From Tamarix chinensis (Eukaryota > Streptophyta > Magnoliopsida > Caryophyllales > Tamaricaceae): a DNA stretch of 64,000 bases. The DNA lies in contig CM060174.1 in the NCBI GenBank assembly GCA_030549775.1, positions 11,698,286 through 11,762,285 of the forward strand, in the 5' to 3' direction. Under the pieces are notes generated by a model. It did no database searches and was not told the origin of the DNA. It saw only the letters and a program-made list of their open reading frames with translations. Made by a program: the position numbers and the translations under genes. This document shows positions 35,691 through 47,269 of this stretch, in pieces; positions within the stretch are counted from its first letter, which is position 1, and every line of letters starts with the position of its first letter.

Positions 35691-37230
35691 ACATATTGTA
35701 TACTCAATTGATTAAAAACTATTAAGTTATTACCCAGTTTAACATCATTAGGGTTTTTGAGCTCAAACAACAAATTTGATCAAATATTATTCAAATATTT
35801 AAATTGATGGTTCGAAATTGAAATTAGACATATGCTAAAATATATTGTATACTCAATTGATTAAAAACTATTAAGAAATTGTCCAATTTAACATAATTAA
35901 GGTTTTTGAGCCCGAACTACAAATCCAGTCAAATCTTATTCAAATATTTAAATTAAAATTAGACATATTCTAAAACATATTATAAACTCAATTGATTAAA
36001 AACTATTAAGGAATTGCCCAATTTAATATAATTAGGATTTTTGAGCCCGAACAGCAAATCCGATCAAATCTTATTCAAATATTTAAATTGATAGTTTAAA
36101 ATTAAAATTAGACATATTCTAAAACATATTGTACGCTCAATTGATTTAAAACTATTAAGAAATTACCCAATTTAACATAATTAAGGTTTTTGAGCCCGAA
36201 CTGCAAATCCGGCCCAATCTTATTCAAATATTTAAATTGACGTTTCAAAATTCAAATTAGACATATTCTAAAATAAATTGTATACTCAATTGATTAAAAA
36301 CTATTAAGGAATTATCCAATTTAACATAATTAAGGTTTTTGAGCCGGAACAACAAATCCGATCAAATATTATTCAAATATTTAAATTGATGGTTTAAAAT
36401 TAAAATTAGACATATTCTAAAACATATTATATACTCGATTAAAAATTATTAAAAAATTATCCAATTTAACATAATTAAGGTTTTTGAGTCCGAACAGCAA
36501 ATCCGGTCAAATCTTATTCAAATATTTAAATTGACATTTCAAAATTGAAATTAGACATATTCTAAAACATATTGTATACTCAATTGATTCAAAACTATTA
36601 AGAAATTACCCAATTTAATATAATTAGGGTTGTTGAGCCCGAACAGCAAATCCGGTCAAATCTTATTCAAATATTTAAATTGATAGTTTAAAATTAAAAT
36701 TATACATATTCTAAAACATATGGTATGCTCAATTGATTAAAAATTATTAAAAAATTACCCAATTTAATATAATTAAGGTTTTTGAGCCTAAACAATAAAT
36801 TCAGTCAAATCTTATTCAAATATTTAAATTGATGGTTCAAAATAGAAATTAGACATATTCTAAAGCATATTGTATACTCAATTGATTAAACACTATTAAG
36901 AAATCACTCAATTTAACATAATTAGGGTTTTTGAGCCCGAACTGCATATCCGATCAAATCTTATTCAAATATTTAAATTGACGGTTTAAAATTGAAATTA
37001 GACATATTCTAAAACACATTGTATAACCAATTTAATAAAATAACTCAGTTATACTATCCAATTTAAATCCACAAAAGTTTTAACCTAACAATCCAATTAC
37101 GATATATTTCAATACTATTTTCCCAATTTAACAATACCAACATGAAATTAAGTACATTTCAAAGTATATTGCATAATCAATTTATCCAAAATAGTTTAAT
37201 TGGACGAATCCGATAAATCCAAACATAATC
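35690..37230 (-). repeat. satellite-like ~150-bp tandem array derived from a long LTR
   Basis: Nine copies of a unit are recognisable by TTTTTGAGCCCGAAC at about 35752, 35901, 36035, 36185, 36334, 36479, 36628, 36777 and 36926. The spacing is 149-150 bp for most units, 145 for one and 134 for one. Each unit also carries ATTCAAATATTTAAATTGA, AATTAGACATATTCTAAAAC and TATACTCAATTGATTAAAAA. After 37040 come two or three diverged units. The same words in looser form lie in the LTR at 51060-52000, same strand, which I take as the source family. Confidence 0.9.
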
Positions 37231-37237
37231 GAGTAAA

Positions 37238-37622
37238 CAAATCTTTATTATTTACTTGTAAAAATAAAGCACATATAATATTCTTATTTCATTTATCTGT
37301 ACTAATAATCTTATGATTGTCTCTAATATTTACAATGTAATAAATGATAATTATACATTGTATAGTCATGTTATGATCACCTTTATTTTGTAAAATTGTC
37401 TTTTTTAAGTAATTAAATAGTTTAAGCAATCAAATAAATTAGAATAAATGATGAATATCTTTATTAGATTCAATCATGCAATGTTTTTTATTATTAAAAT
37501 TTATAAATATCTTTACTATTTACTTGTGAAAATAAAGTGTATCTAATATTCTTAATACATTTATCTACAATAGTAATTTTATTATTGTCTCTAATATTTA
37601 CAATATAATAAATGATAATTAC
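37238..37622. repeat. ~112-bp direct repeat pair
   Basis: The segments 37238-37350 and about 37506-37620 are related: both contain TATTTACTTGT-AAAATAAAG and ATTGTCTCTAATATTTACAAT. They are separated by ~155 bp. Their nature is not recognised. Confidence 0.7.
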
Positions 37623-37629
37623 CTGGACC

Positions 37630-38017
37630 CGAATTTGACTTAACCCGTCAAAACTCAACCCAGCCCGACCCGACCCATCCCATCAAGTTAATCCGTAACT
37701 ACTCAAATCCAACCCGTTAAATTACATAAAACGATACGACCCATTAAGTTAACTTGAAACAACTTAGACCCAATGGGACCAACACATCATATTGTATGAA
37801 ATGACCCAAACGGGCCAAGGCCACCTAGTCATGTGAACCAAAAAATGATCCGAAACCAATTCGGCCCTACTAGTCAAGCTAACCCGAACCCGACCAAATT
37901 TGATAAATTAACCCGTAATGACCCGAAACCGAAATGACCCGACTCGAAACCGACCCGACCCAAACAAAGCAATGACCCGACCCGAACCTGACCCGCCGGA
38001 TCCAATTGCCACCTCTA
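37630..38017. mobile_element. hAT-like terminal fragment rich in ACCCGACC words
   Basis: The block is dense in CCCGACC and AACCCG words. It ends ...CCAATTGCCACCTCTA, the inverse of the TAGAGGTGGCAATTGG style of end found in plant hAT elements. No matching left end with an 8-bp duplication (CCCACAAT expected) was found, so only one end is supported. Confidence 0.5.
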
Positions 38018-38345
38018 CCCACAATATGTCCTACTAAGAACCAGTGGCCTTTTCTAAGAAGGGTCCTACAATATGTGTTGGTTAGTAGTAAAAGTAATGT
38101 TGCAATCAAATTGTGCATCAAATTTGGTTATAGACATAAGGTTATAACTGAAATTGGACACAAACATAACATCATGAAGAGTGAGAGAGTGGCAAAGTCA
38201 TGCGATGCCCTTTTGTGTAACTACAACACTATTTTCGTTAGGCATAGTAATGGTATAGGGATGTGATAGGGCTGTTAAGCTAAGGAAGAAGTGAGGTGTG
38301 TGACACATATGGTCACTAGCTCTCAAGTCAAGAATCCAGGTTTTT
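38018..38345 (-). pseudogene. copia protease remnant
   Basis: TWILDLRASDHMCHTPHFFL (about 38330-38270) is the copia protease active-site region. The catalytic DSGAS is changed to DLRAS. NFSYNLMSITKFDAQFDCNI (about 38150-38090) follows. The reading ends at the hAT-like block, where integrase should begin. Confidence 0.8.
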
Positions 38346-38579
38346 TAAGTAGGTATGGCTTGCACACACTTGTTGTGTAAAGACAAATCATCAAAAGGAC
38401 GATACGTCACATTACCTACAAAATTAGCCTCAGATGATGAAGGAGCTATGGTAACAAAACTGTCTCCCATTAAACCAAGGAGACCATCCAGCATGCTCAA
38501 AAGCTTATGGTATTGTTGTGAGGTAAGTTTGGGTAGTGACTTCAATGCCTTGAGGAGCCTCACATTGATTTTCTTCTTC

Positions 38580-39485
38580 TAGTTGGTTGCTTGATGCTTG
38601 CCCAACAAACTTCCTTTCCTTTCCTTACTTGAATTTTGTAGGGAAACTATAAAGTTTGAAGCATTAGTCCCTAATATGCCCGACCTTCTTGCAATATTCA
38701 CAAGCGTAAGTGATTTTCTTCCCTTCTACTAAGTTGTTCCCATCCTTGGGTTGAAAAAGATTGCATTCATTGATGGGAGTGCCAATAAATATCCCACATT
38801 GTTTTTCTTCCTATAATAGTAGAGACTAAGCTTGGCTAACAATAGGGAGAGGACTCATAAGTAGTAAACTGCCCCGAACAAATGTGTAGTTATCATTAAG
38901 CCCCATCAACAATTGTATGAGCTTCTATTGCTCAAAAAAATTTATTCCAAGATTGGAAAGCCCCACAACTATAGGATAGAAGGTTACTTAAGGCATGGAT
39001 TTCATCCCACAGCCTCTTAATTTTTGTAAAGTATGTGGTAATAATGTTACTGCCCTATGCGATTTGGCTTAGCTCTTGCAACACTTGGAATAGTTGAGTC
39101 CCACTAGCTTGACCATAACTCTCAGCCAATTCCTTCCAAATGTCTTCAGCAGCAGATAAATTACACTCTCACTCATATCCTTGGTTATAGAGTTCATAAG
39201 GTAGGAAATCACCATATCATTGCAACACCCCTACACCTCATAATCTGGTGAGTTTGACAATGGTTTGGTGTAGGTGTCATCGACAATTCCCCTTTTGTTT
39301 TTGGCATTGAGAGCAATTAACATGCTCCTTTTTCAAGTAGTGTATCTAGTCCCATCAAAAGAAATAGAGACAAGTAAGAGGCCTGGATTATCTCTAGGAT
39401 AAAGATAAAGGTGTGAGCTAGGATCGAAGATCGAGACAGTAGTGTTTGGGGCAATTTATGACTTCAAGGTATTGTTATCTGCCAT
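38580..39485 (-). pseudogene. copia gag remnant
   Basis: The start ATG is at 39485 (MADNNTLKS). It is followed by FDPSSHLYLYPRDNPGLLLV, RSMLIALNAKNKRGIVDDTY and NDMVISYLMNSIT, the gag polyprotein pattern of plant copia elements. A CCHC zinc knuckle follows near 38705-38665 as CEYCKKVGHIRD-C, with a stop codon just before the last Cys. Multiple stops make it non-functional. Confidence 0.85.
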
Positions 39486-39570
39486 GATGATAGAACAGAT
39501 GAATATTTAGGACTACCAGAAGGAGAGAAGGAGAAAAATGATAGGAAAGGTTGAAATTAGGCGAGTACAA

Positions 39571-39581
39571 GTCTGATACCA
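39571..39581 (-). other. primer-binding site of the copia element
   Basis: The minus strand reads TGGTATCAGAC directly inside the right LTR, complementary to the 3' end of initiator tRNA-Met. Confidence 0.85.
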
Positions 39582-39941
39582 TGAAGGAAAAATAAGAGAC
39601 TTAAACCAAGCTCCACAGAGGGGAGCTAGAACTTTACACAGAATGAAGAAGGCAAGGAATTGTAACCCACCTATCGTGTATTGATTCAACCAATTCTTAT
39701 ATATATTGATTCAACAATGCAAGTGATATGTATATATAGGACTAACCACACCACTGACAACCAAGTAGAAAAAAAACCTTAATAACATAAAGGAGAGAGG
39801 GGACAAAATTAGATCTACTGCTACAGCTATGCAGCTATGGTAGCTAGGGACCAATGACCATCATGTTGCTGCAGTTGTGGGACTATGGTAGCTAGGGACC
39901 AACGGCCATCCTAGGTGCAGAAGAATATTCTATTTTCAACA
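39582..39941 (-). repeat. 5' LTR of the copia element
   Basis: This 360-bp LTR is upstream in element orientation. It is followed on + by the target duplication TTCAT. Confidence 0.9.
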
Positions 39942-39946
39942 TTCAT

Positions 39947-41160
39947 TTTAGACTACTATTTTATTTTCACTTATATGAATTTGAGAAAGTTTGAGGATGT
40001 CTTTACCTTTTTGGACTAGCAAAGGGTTCTTTAAGTTGATTAGAACTCTCAGCTATAATGGGATTTAGTCGATCACTATCACTAGCATTGGAGTAAAGCA
40101 TGAGAGCTTACTAGCAATTTGGTCTAGAAAGGAGAGATCGTAATGGGCAGGCAACTAAGAAAGGGAGAAGATAGCTCCAGGGAATTAGGACATCACTTCT
40201 ACTTCAAGCTTTGTTCGTGCAAACACCGACTATATTCTAGAACTATCTAGATGCTTGAGTCATGAGAAAGATATGCATATATACAGATTGAGAGGCAGAA
40301 ATCGAGTGACACAAAAGGTAATTGTTCCCCTGGCCAAAAAGAAAGGATCACCAACTAAGTGGGCTCTGACAAGTCACATGCATGTAAGTAATCTTGAGCA
40401 ACCCTCAAATTTAAATACATAAAATATAAGGAAATAAGGAAGCACAAATGTCTCTAGTAAGGGCGGTGGACGGATGAGTTTCACGATTTCTTACAAACAA
40501 TACTAAATTGTCACCATGCTTCTAGTCCCTTCAACTTACTACCTTTTTCAAACAACTTATACAGAGAAATGGATTTTGCATGACCAAACTCACAAAAATC
40601 CAGCTAGAAACTTATACATGTATGACCTAATATGTATGCTCAAATATAGGAAACATTATTCTCCCTCTTTCCGGGTGGGGGGGAACTTCAGTGGCAAGGC
40701 CAACTACTAATATCCAGAAGGCAAATGTTGAATATGCAATTCTATTCATGGCAAAATGGATGCTCTTCAATATCCAGAAGACTAAAAGTCCAAATGCACA
40801 AGCATAAAGCATAAAAGAAACATAACACCAATGACCCCAAAAGTGAAAGATGTGAAGGTGCATTCAAATATGTAGCAAAGACAATCAAGTCCAACTACGA
40901 GTTTGATATCTCTTCGAACCGACCATTTCAGATGCTTCAACACATAATACATTACACCCAAAGTTCCCTAGGTAGTCTTTATAAACTCTCCTACTCTACA
41001 AACACAAAAATGCCTACATCATTTACTCTAAAAAACAAAAGCACCAACGAAACCATAGAAAATCCATCAACCTACCGATCAAAATCATGACAGCGTGAAC
41101 GTAAAACATACCAAGGTGATGCCACGTTTCACGAGCACTCAGCCTCCAAGTTTCAATCTT
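39947..41160. other. spacer, probably holding the 3' UTR of the PPR gene
   Basis: No recognisable coding region. The last few hundred bases lie downstream of the minus-strand PPR stop codon and probably include its 3' UTR. Confidence 0.4.
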
Positions 41161-41166
41161 CGCCCT

Positions 41167-42126
41167 TCACTTCCCAAACAGAATATCCATCACACCTCTA
41201 ACCACAGGTCCCCTTCTCCCCTTTAACACCTCCCTAACACCCTTATTGTCAAGCACAAACCCATTTCCCTTCATCTCCTCCAAAAATTCCCTACCCTCCT
41301 CAAACTTCCCTTCCCTCACAAACCCCTCAAAGACGGCCACACAAGTCCCTGCATTCACCTTCATCCCTTTCCCCAACATTTCTTTTACATACTTCTTAAC
41401 ATCCCCCAAAAACTTTCCATCCCCTGTAGCAAGCCCTTTAATCAAAACAGAATAAGTATACGCATTGGGCGAAACCCCAGAAGCCAGCATCCTCAAAAAC
41501 GCCTTCAATGCCTCTTTACTATGTCCCGCATTGGCGTAAGCTTCAATCACGGCTGTGTATGCTACCACGTCAGGCATGTTGCCCTTATCTTTGATTTGAC
41601 TGAACAATTCGAGTGCTTCGTGAGTTAGTCCGTCTTTAGACAATTGGTCGAACATCTTCACTGCGTTATTAATCAACCCTTCGGACCTCATCTTGTGAAA
41701 AATTTCCTGGAGATTTTTTGGGTCCTCGGGTTCTTCAATTACTTTTTTACTCTTATTAAATGGATCGTAAGGTGGAGGCAATTTGGTCGTGTCGATTTTC
41801 TTCTTGTTTTCAGCTGAGACTTTGGATGATTCTTCGTCTTCAGAGTCGGAGTCGGAAGGGAGGGAGAAGTTCACCTTGGTGTTGATTTCGGGCTTGGGTT
41901 CTGAAGAAGAGGTGAGTGACCTGCGAAAATGGGAATTTGAGCTTACAGAGAAGTGTATTAATTTTGAAGGTGAAATGGTGACTGGAAATTCAACGATGGG
42001 GAGAAAAGCGATTGAGCCGCAGTTTGACAAGAAAGTGATGCGCTTAGAAAGAGATGAAGTTGAAGAAGCAGCCGAGGTTATTACGATGCGATTGGAGAGT
42101 AGACCGAATCGAAGAATTGTTGCCAT
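41167..42126 (-). CDS. pentatricopeptide repeat protein, At4g38150-like, 319 aa
   Basis: PPR proteins bind organellar RNA and guide its processing or translation. I chose the start MATILRFGLL (42126) because the 40 codons further upstream look non-coding and the Arg/Ser-rich, acid-free N-terminus that follows (about 1-35) resembles a mitochondrial presequence. An acidic linker (SDSDSEDEES, 91-100) leads to the conserved block KLPPPYDPF...EEPEDPKNLQEIF (115-143). PPR motifs follow at about 150-184, 185-219 (PDVVAYTAVIEAYANAG...), 220-256 and 259-291. The C-terminus ends GVMDILFGK. The block order matches Arabidopsis At4g38150, which is also short. A single exon, typical of PPR genes. No damage is visible. 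Targeting is inferred. Confidence 0.88.
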   Translation of the reverse strand: MATILRFGLLSNRIVITSAASSTSSLSKRITFLSNCGSIAFLPIVEFPVTISPSKLIHFSVSSNSHFRRSLTSSSEPKPEINTKVNFSLPSDSDSEDEESSKVSAENKKKIDTTKLPPPYDPFNKSKKVIEEPEDPKNLQEIFHKMRSEGLINNAVKMFDQLSKDGLTHEALELFSQIKDKGNMPDVVAYTAVIEAYANAGHSKEALKAFLRMLASGVSPNAYTYSVLIKGLATGDGKFLGDVKKYVKEMLGKGMKVNAGTCVAVFEGFVREGKFEEGREFLEEMKGNGFVLDNKGVREVLKGRRGPVVRGVMDILFGK

Positions 42127-42537
42127 CGTCGTGGTCTGAGCGTGTCCGAATAGCCGGAGAATGGAGTTGCTGCTGTGGTGGATGGCAGGACCGGCCACCA
42201 CCACTCGCACCAGTATGTATACAGAGACTAGATTTTCACTATGCACATAGGTGTTCGCACCGTGGGGTTAAAATCTGAGTATAGTATAGGTTTTAAATAA
42301 AACGTGAGTATAAATGTAATTTGAATATAATAATTGATAGCGCAAAGTTTAATATGATAAACAGATATGCTGTCAATATAGCTATAATGATCAATTTTCT
42401 TAAAAGACTTCTTTAAATATAATATTTATTGTTAAATTATTTTAATCATTATCACCATGATATATAAGAATATAAACTTTGACTATTCAAAAATGTCAAT
42501 ATTATATTCTATAAATAAAATATCTTACATTAGTGTA
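42127..42537. other. 5' flank of the PPR gene
   Basis: The 5' UTR and promoter of the minus-strand PPR gene are expected here, becoming A+T-rich toward the right. No clear TATA box was selected. Confidence 0.35.
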
Positions 42538-44120
42538 GGAAAAATACATGATACTTTATTTAATTTAGATAAAATATATTATATAACCTTAAATTTTTAT
42601 AAACATATAAATTAACTTTATATTTTAAGGATTCTGTACCAAATAATCTTTTAACTCCATTACCCAATTGACTCATATGTTAAATTAAAAAGATAAAGTG
42701 AGAGCATGCAAAAAGACTATTTTATCCCTCCTTCATTTACACTCTAATCTCCTACATATATCGCAACCCTTATCCTCTTATTATGTTATGTTAAATACCT
42801 ACCTTACAAGTAAACTCTCTCTCTCTCCCCTCCCTCTCGACATTCCATTTAGTCCTTACTCCTCACTCATCTAGGTATAACAAAATAAAATGTTAAACCC
42901 TATGTTTTTTCTAACCCATAACACGACCTTTCATCCCCCCTCCTTTGACGAACAAAATAAGGAGCAACACCTAGCTACATCATGCGACTTGAACCATACC
43001 ACCGACTGCTAAGCAAATAGACACCACCTCTCTCCTTTCTAATCCACAACCACCACTTCTTACATCTCCATTCCACTACCACGGCTCCATCCTTATCGCT
43101 AAGATCGTTAAACAATAGAATACAAGCAACACGAAGCCCTAAAACTTGCAACCCCTAAACAACCAACTCACAACTACCGTGACACCATTCAAATTATGTT
43201 TTTGGTTCGTTGTTGGCTTAGATATGGGATTGGTATTGTTCATTGGTCAATTTTTTTTTCATGGCTTCTTATAACAAAACTCATTTAGTTGATTTCAATA
43301 TTAGAAAACTACTTATGTATTATTCAATGTTGACACTTCCTTTTGATTTTTGTTCTCTTACCTCAAATTTGATTGGTCGAGCTTCAAGAACCAATACCTA
43401 GGCTTTAATTGTTCAATTTTGGCCTCCTTGCTACAACACAATCTCTCCCCATTCAAACTTCATGAGTGTTCTTGGGATAGATTTTTTTATTATTTATCTT
43501 AGGATTCAAATCATTGATCCAAATTTTTTATATGTCCCCCTTCTTTTTTTGGCATTATCCCCTTTTTTTTTGCAAAAAAATTCAAGATAGGTGAATCATG
43601 TTTGATTATTTAGCTTGTTTGTTGTTCCTTTAGCTGATTTAGACTCGAATTGGTTTGGATCAATTTCTTATGATTGTATAGATTTAAGGAATTTTTTGTA
43701 ATTAATGTGGTTTGAATGTGGATATATTTCATGTGTTTTAGTTGGTTGAATTTGCGTTCAAAAAATAAATAAATTTAATGAAAGGAAAATGAATAAAAGT
43801 AATTAATGAGAAAATTATGAAAAATGTGTAATGGAGGCATTTTACTTTTAGGGGTATTTTAGGCATTTTATATTAAACAATAATAGGGAATTGGGTGAGG
43901 AAAATAGAAGGAATGACAAGTAACATAGGTAAAAGTAAAATTGTCATTTTAGATCAAAAGATTTGAAATTTTCAAAATTGATAGGTAGGCTAATGGGTAT
44001 TATAATTAAAGGGTTATCTGGTGTGTAATCCTCAAAACTCAGGGTTATCTCATATATTTATAAAAATACAGAGTTATATCATATATATCGCTAAATTCAG
44101 GATTATATTGTGTATTTTCC
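42538..44120. mobile_element. MULE-like non-autonomous element with ~140-bp inverted ends
   Basis: The left end GGAAAAATACATGATA at 42538 pairs with the inverse of the right end at 44120 (GGAAAATACACAATAT). The similarity runs for about 140 bp, including ATAACCTTAAATTTTTATAAA against ATAACTCTGTATTTTTATAAA and GGATTCTGTACCA against GGATTACACACCA. Long inverted ends with a GGAAAAATAC start are Mutator-like. The interior, about 42720-43840, has a pyrimidine-rich left part and no transposase. I could not establish a 9-bp target duplication. Confidence 0.65.
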
Positions 44121-44599
44121 ATAATTTATAATATAATTACTGAAGATGTGTTAATTAATACAAATCTTGCCATTAAAATCTCCTTCTAAATTGATGACTA
44201 CATTGTTGATAATGTTAAAATAAATAATGAGAAAATAAACTATGTTAGCCAAATATTAAAAAAAAATACTTAACCAGAAATTAAACAAGTTTTATAAATA
44301 AAGGAAAAGAGTAAATATCCTAATAAAGAAATTATTATTTGAATGTGGAAGTATCATTGTTAAGAACGATTTCCAAATCTAGTAATCTTGATAACCTAAT
44401 TTATGCTCTTTTGTTTAGTACTTGACATGGTGACGGTGAACATGTAGAGGTGTTTAAATTTCGAGAGTCCATAAAAAAGTTTGACTCTTCATTCTTTTTT
44501 TTTTACGGTTAGAACTTTATTAACCATGAAAGAGAAAGATTGTTTCAAGCATCATTCACATTACTCTCCTCCACCTTATAGAAAGGGTAAGAAATGCAT
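44121..44599. other. spacer between the MULE-like element and the LTR stack
   Basis: No feature was recognised. Confidence 0.35.
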
Positions 44600-45037
44600 T
44601 GTAATATCTAACTCTAATCCTAAATAATTAATAACTAAACATAATCCTAATATTGGGTAGTTGATATTTGTATCTTCCCTCATTTTCTTAATTCTAAATC
44701 TAATCCTAATTTCAAATCACTAATATTTTAGCCTAACTTTAATCCCAAGTGATTGATAAATTTATTTTGACAAAATTTCCTAATATTAAAATTAAACCAT
44801 AAACCTAAAAAAATTTCCCTTTTCCCTTTTTTTTCCTCTTCTTTCCCCTTTTCTTTTTTTTTTCCTTTTCTTTCTTCCTATCCCAGCTAGCTTTTACCTT
44901 TCCTCTTCAAGCCATGCAAAACCACCTCACATGGCTCCCTCCTTTTTTTTTCCTTTCCAGCCTACTCCTGGTAGATTCCCTTCCCCTACACCTCTACTAA
45001 CTTCCTGTACCTGAGGTGCAACCTCTCCAAGCCTCTG

Positions 45038-45798
45038 TGTAACACCTCGAATCGATACGACCACGCGAGGCTACCTTAAAGCACTTTTGGATTCATCGGT
45101 TGGCCTCATCGATCAATACGAGTCCTTTTAGCATGTTTTGTCCTTACTCATGCGATTCCCAAGAATTATTTGGAAAATTTTTGAAACTTCCCAAGAGGAT
45201 CACCCATTCTAAAAATTACTGCACTGCTATCACACTTGACTATGTAGTTCTTAGGATGGAATTACCAAAAGAATGGTATACTATGTTGATATAAGTAGCT
45301 AGATCAATCCTTATAACACTCTGCTCAAATTAGGGTATTATATTCACCCCCACTCAAAGAATGCAACATCCTTGTTGTGCCTCAACTACTAACTATCTTA
45401 ATATAGTTTATCCCAAGAATCGTCCCACTAGGTGGCTAACTGACTCATCTAAGTTCAGCACGCGATCGTAGTTTTTCTCTAATACTATTTATAACACCCT
45501 TAGTCGATATGACCATACGAGGGCAACCTTAGAGCAATTTCGGATTAATCGATTGGCCCCATAGATCAATACGAGTCCTTTCAGCACGCTTTGTCTTCAC
45601 TTACGCTCTTCCCAAAAAAAAATTTAAAAATTTTCTGAAACTTTTCAAGAGGGTCACCCACCCTAAAAATTATTCCACAGCCAACACACTTAACTATGGA
45701 GTTCTTAGGATAGAATCACAAAAAAAAATTGGTATACCATATTTATATAAGTAGCCAGATCAATCCTTATAACACTCCACTCAAATTAGAGTATTACA
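45038..45798 (-). mobile_element. complete TRIM element, 761 bp
   Basis: LTRs of ~305 bp (45038-45342, starting TGTAACACC) and ~309 bp (45490-45798, ending TATTACA) enclose only ~147 bp. The flanks are CTCTG and CTCTA, a 5-bp duplication with one change. On minus, AATAGTATTAGAG directly after the right LTR is a decayed tRNA-Met primer site. GAGTGGGGGTGA before the left LTR is the polypurine tract, so the element runs on minus. Relatives lie at 12267-13838. No coding capacity, as expected. Confidence 0.8.
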
Positions 45799-47269
45799 CT
45801 CTATCGGTCCAAACCCATGACAATCCTTACACCCATCAACATACCTCACCCTATGCATATATATATATATATATATATATCCTCCTCCTCTCTTCTCTTC
45901 TCCTCTCTTTTCTTTCCATTGTCGTCGAGCAACTCTAGCCTTGAACACCATCCTTTCTCTCCTTCTTCTCCCCTTTCTTTACTCTATTTGAAGTCCAGCA
46001 CACCACCAATCGCCACCACCAAACACCACCATTTTTCCCCAGCAACCAACGTTCCTCCCTCCCCATCAACCCCCCTCATCACTTATAATACCCTGTATTT
46101 TAAATTTTAAATTTTTTCAAACTTAATGATTTTATTAGAGTAATTTGATGAAAACCTATAATTATTTTAATTTTGATTCATTTTATGGTTTTATTGATGA
46201 TTTCAAATTTATATTAGAATTTAATTAATCATTGCCATTGCGGATTATTGTAGATAAATTCATTTATGATCATATTTTAATCATGATTTTTATTATATTT
46301 ATATGATATAAATTTCCATTTAAAAATATATATTTCCATTTTGTTGTGTGTTTGATTGCTAATATTTTAAATTCATTTTTAATTATAACTTAGTTGTATG
46401 ATTACAATTTTATTTTGGAGTTATATTTTGCTAATGAAATAAATCTTTTATATTATAACATTCTTTTTAAAGTAGTAAAATAATTTTAATGATTTTTATT
46501 CATAGTAAATATTTTTGTCTTTAAATTTATCTATTTTTATGATATTATTAAGATCTTTGGAAAGTTTTAAATTAAAATGATTTTCATAACTTATTCATGA
46601 GTTTCTTTCCTAAATCAATTTTCTTCTATTTTTTTCTTTTGGATTATATGAGACCTTTTTTGGAAACCATTTTAATTAATTATAGTTTATTAAAATTTAA
46701 TTTAAATATTTTTATAGGTATTTTTAATTTTTTATGCTTTATTATGTATTTTCGTACATAATATGAATCGTTATGCTCGTTGGTATTTCTTTCTAAATCT
46801 TTCTAAAATATTTTAAATACCTTTTATATTGATTTTATATATTCGGTTACTCATTAAATGAGTTTCAAATAAAAGTATCCATTAATATTTTTAAGATGTT
46901 TAGTATTCTTATGGTATGTGTATTAGTATAAAAAAATAAAAAATAAAAATAAAAACTTACCGATTGGATCCTCACTATAACACCATGAAATTTTATAATA
47001 TTAATTTAAAACATTTAGCATTTTATCTTAAAATATAGCATTTAAATATTAGCGTAATTATTTTTATTAACCCTTAACAGTAATCCAGATAAATTATTTA
47101 ATAAATGATTCTAATTATTTTTATCTTAACCTTTTTGTTTAAATTAACCCTAAATCGATAGTTTTATCCGATTTTTTCCTAATCGGATACCTTAAATTCA
47201 GATAAATTAATATTATCCTAAACCTAAATTTAACCCAATTCTAATACTGTTCCTAAATTCAATTTCTTT

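Larger units (their letters stand above)
32329..39941 (-). mobile_element. Ty1/copia LTR retrotransposon, complete limits, internally broken
   Basis: Two LTRs with ~85-90% visual similarity lie at 32329-32662 and 39582-39941. Both start TGAAGGAAAAATAAGAGAC (the second after ATACCA) and end TTTTCAACA on the + strand. The exact 5-bp duplication TTCAT flanks the whole (32324-32328 and 39942-39946). On minus, TGGTATCAGAC directly follows the right LTR and serves as the tRNA-Met primer-binding site. CTTGAGAGGGG directly precedes the left LTR and serves as the polypurine tract. Remnants follow the copia order gag, protease, RT and RNase H. Integrase is missing. A TRIM (33877-34854) and a ~2.7-kb block of other repeats (about 35340-38017) lie inside. 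The right LTR carries an extra ~40-bp segment near 39730. Confidence 0.93.

Noticed and set aside
35690..37040. CRISPR-like regular spacing
   Set aside because: The units are contiguous ~150-bp tandem repeats without unique spacers, in a plant nuclear context, and related to an LTR.
35325..38017. A single hAT element from TAAGGGATGGCAA at 35325 to GCCACCTCTA at 38017
   Set aside because: The left end is a weak match and the 8-bp flanks (ACGAAAAG and CCCACAAT) differ. The left sequence also fits the copia linker reading.
42127..42246. Upstream extension of the PPR protein by 40 residues
   Set aside because: The extension (starting MHSENLVSV) has no family similarity, while the ATG at 42126 begins an Arg/Ser-rich presequence-like segment. 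The upstream start remains possible.
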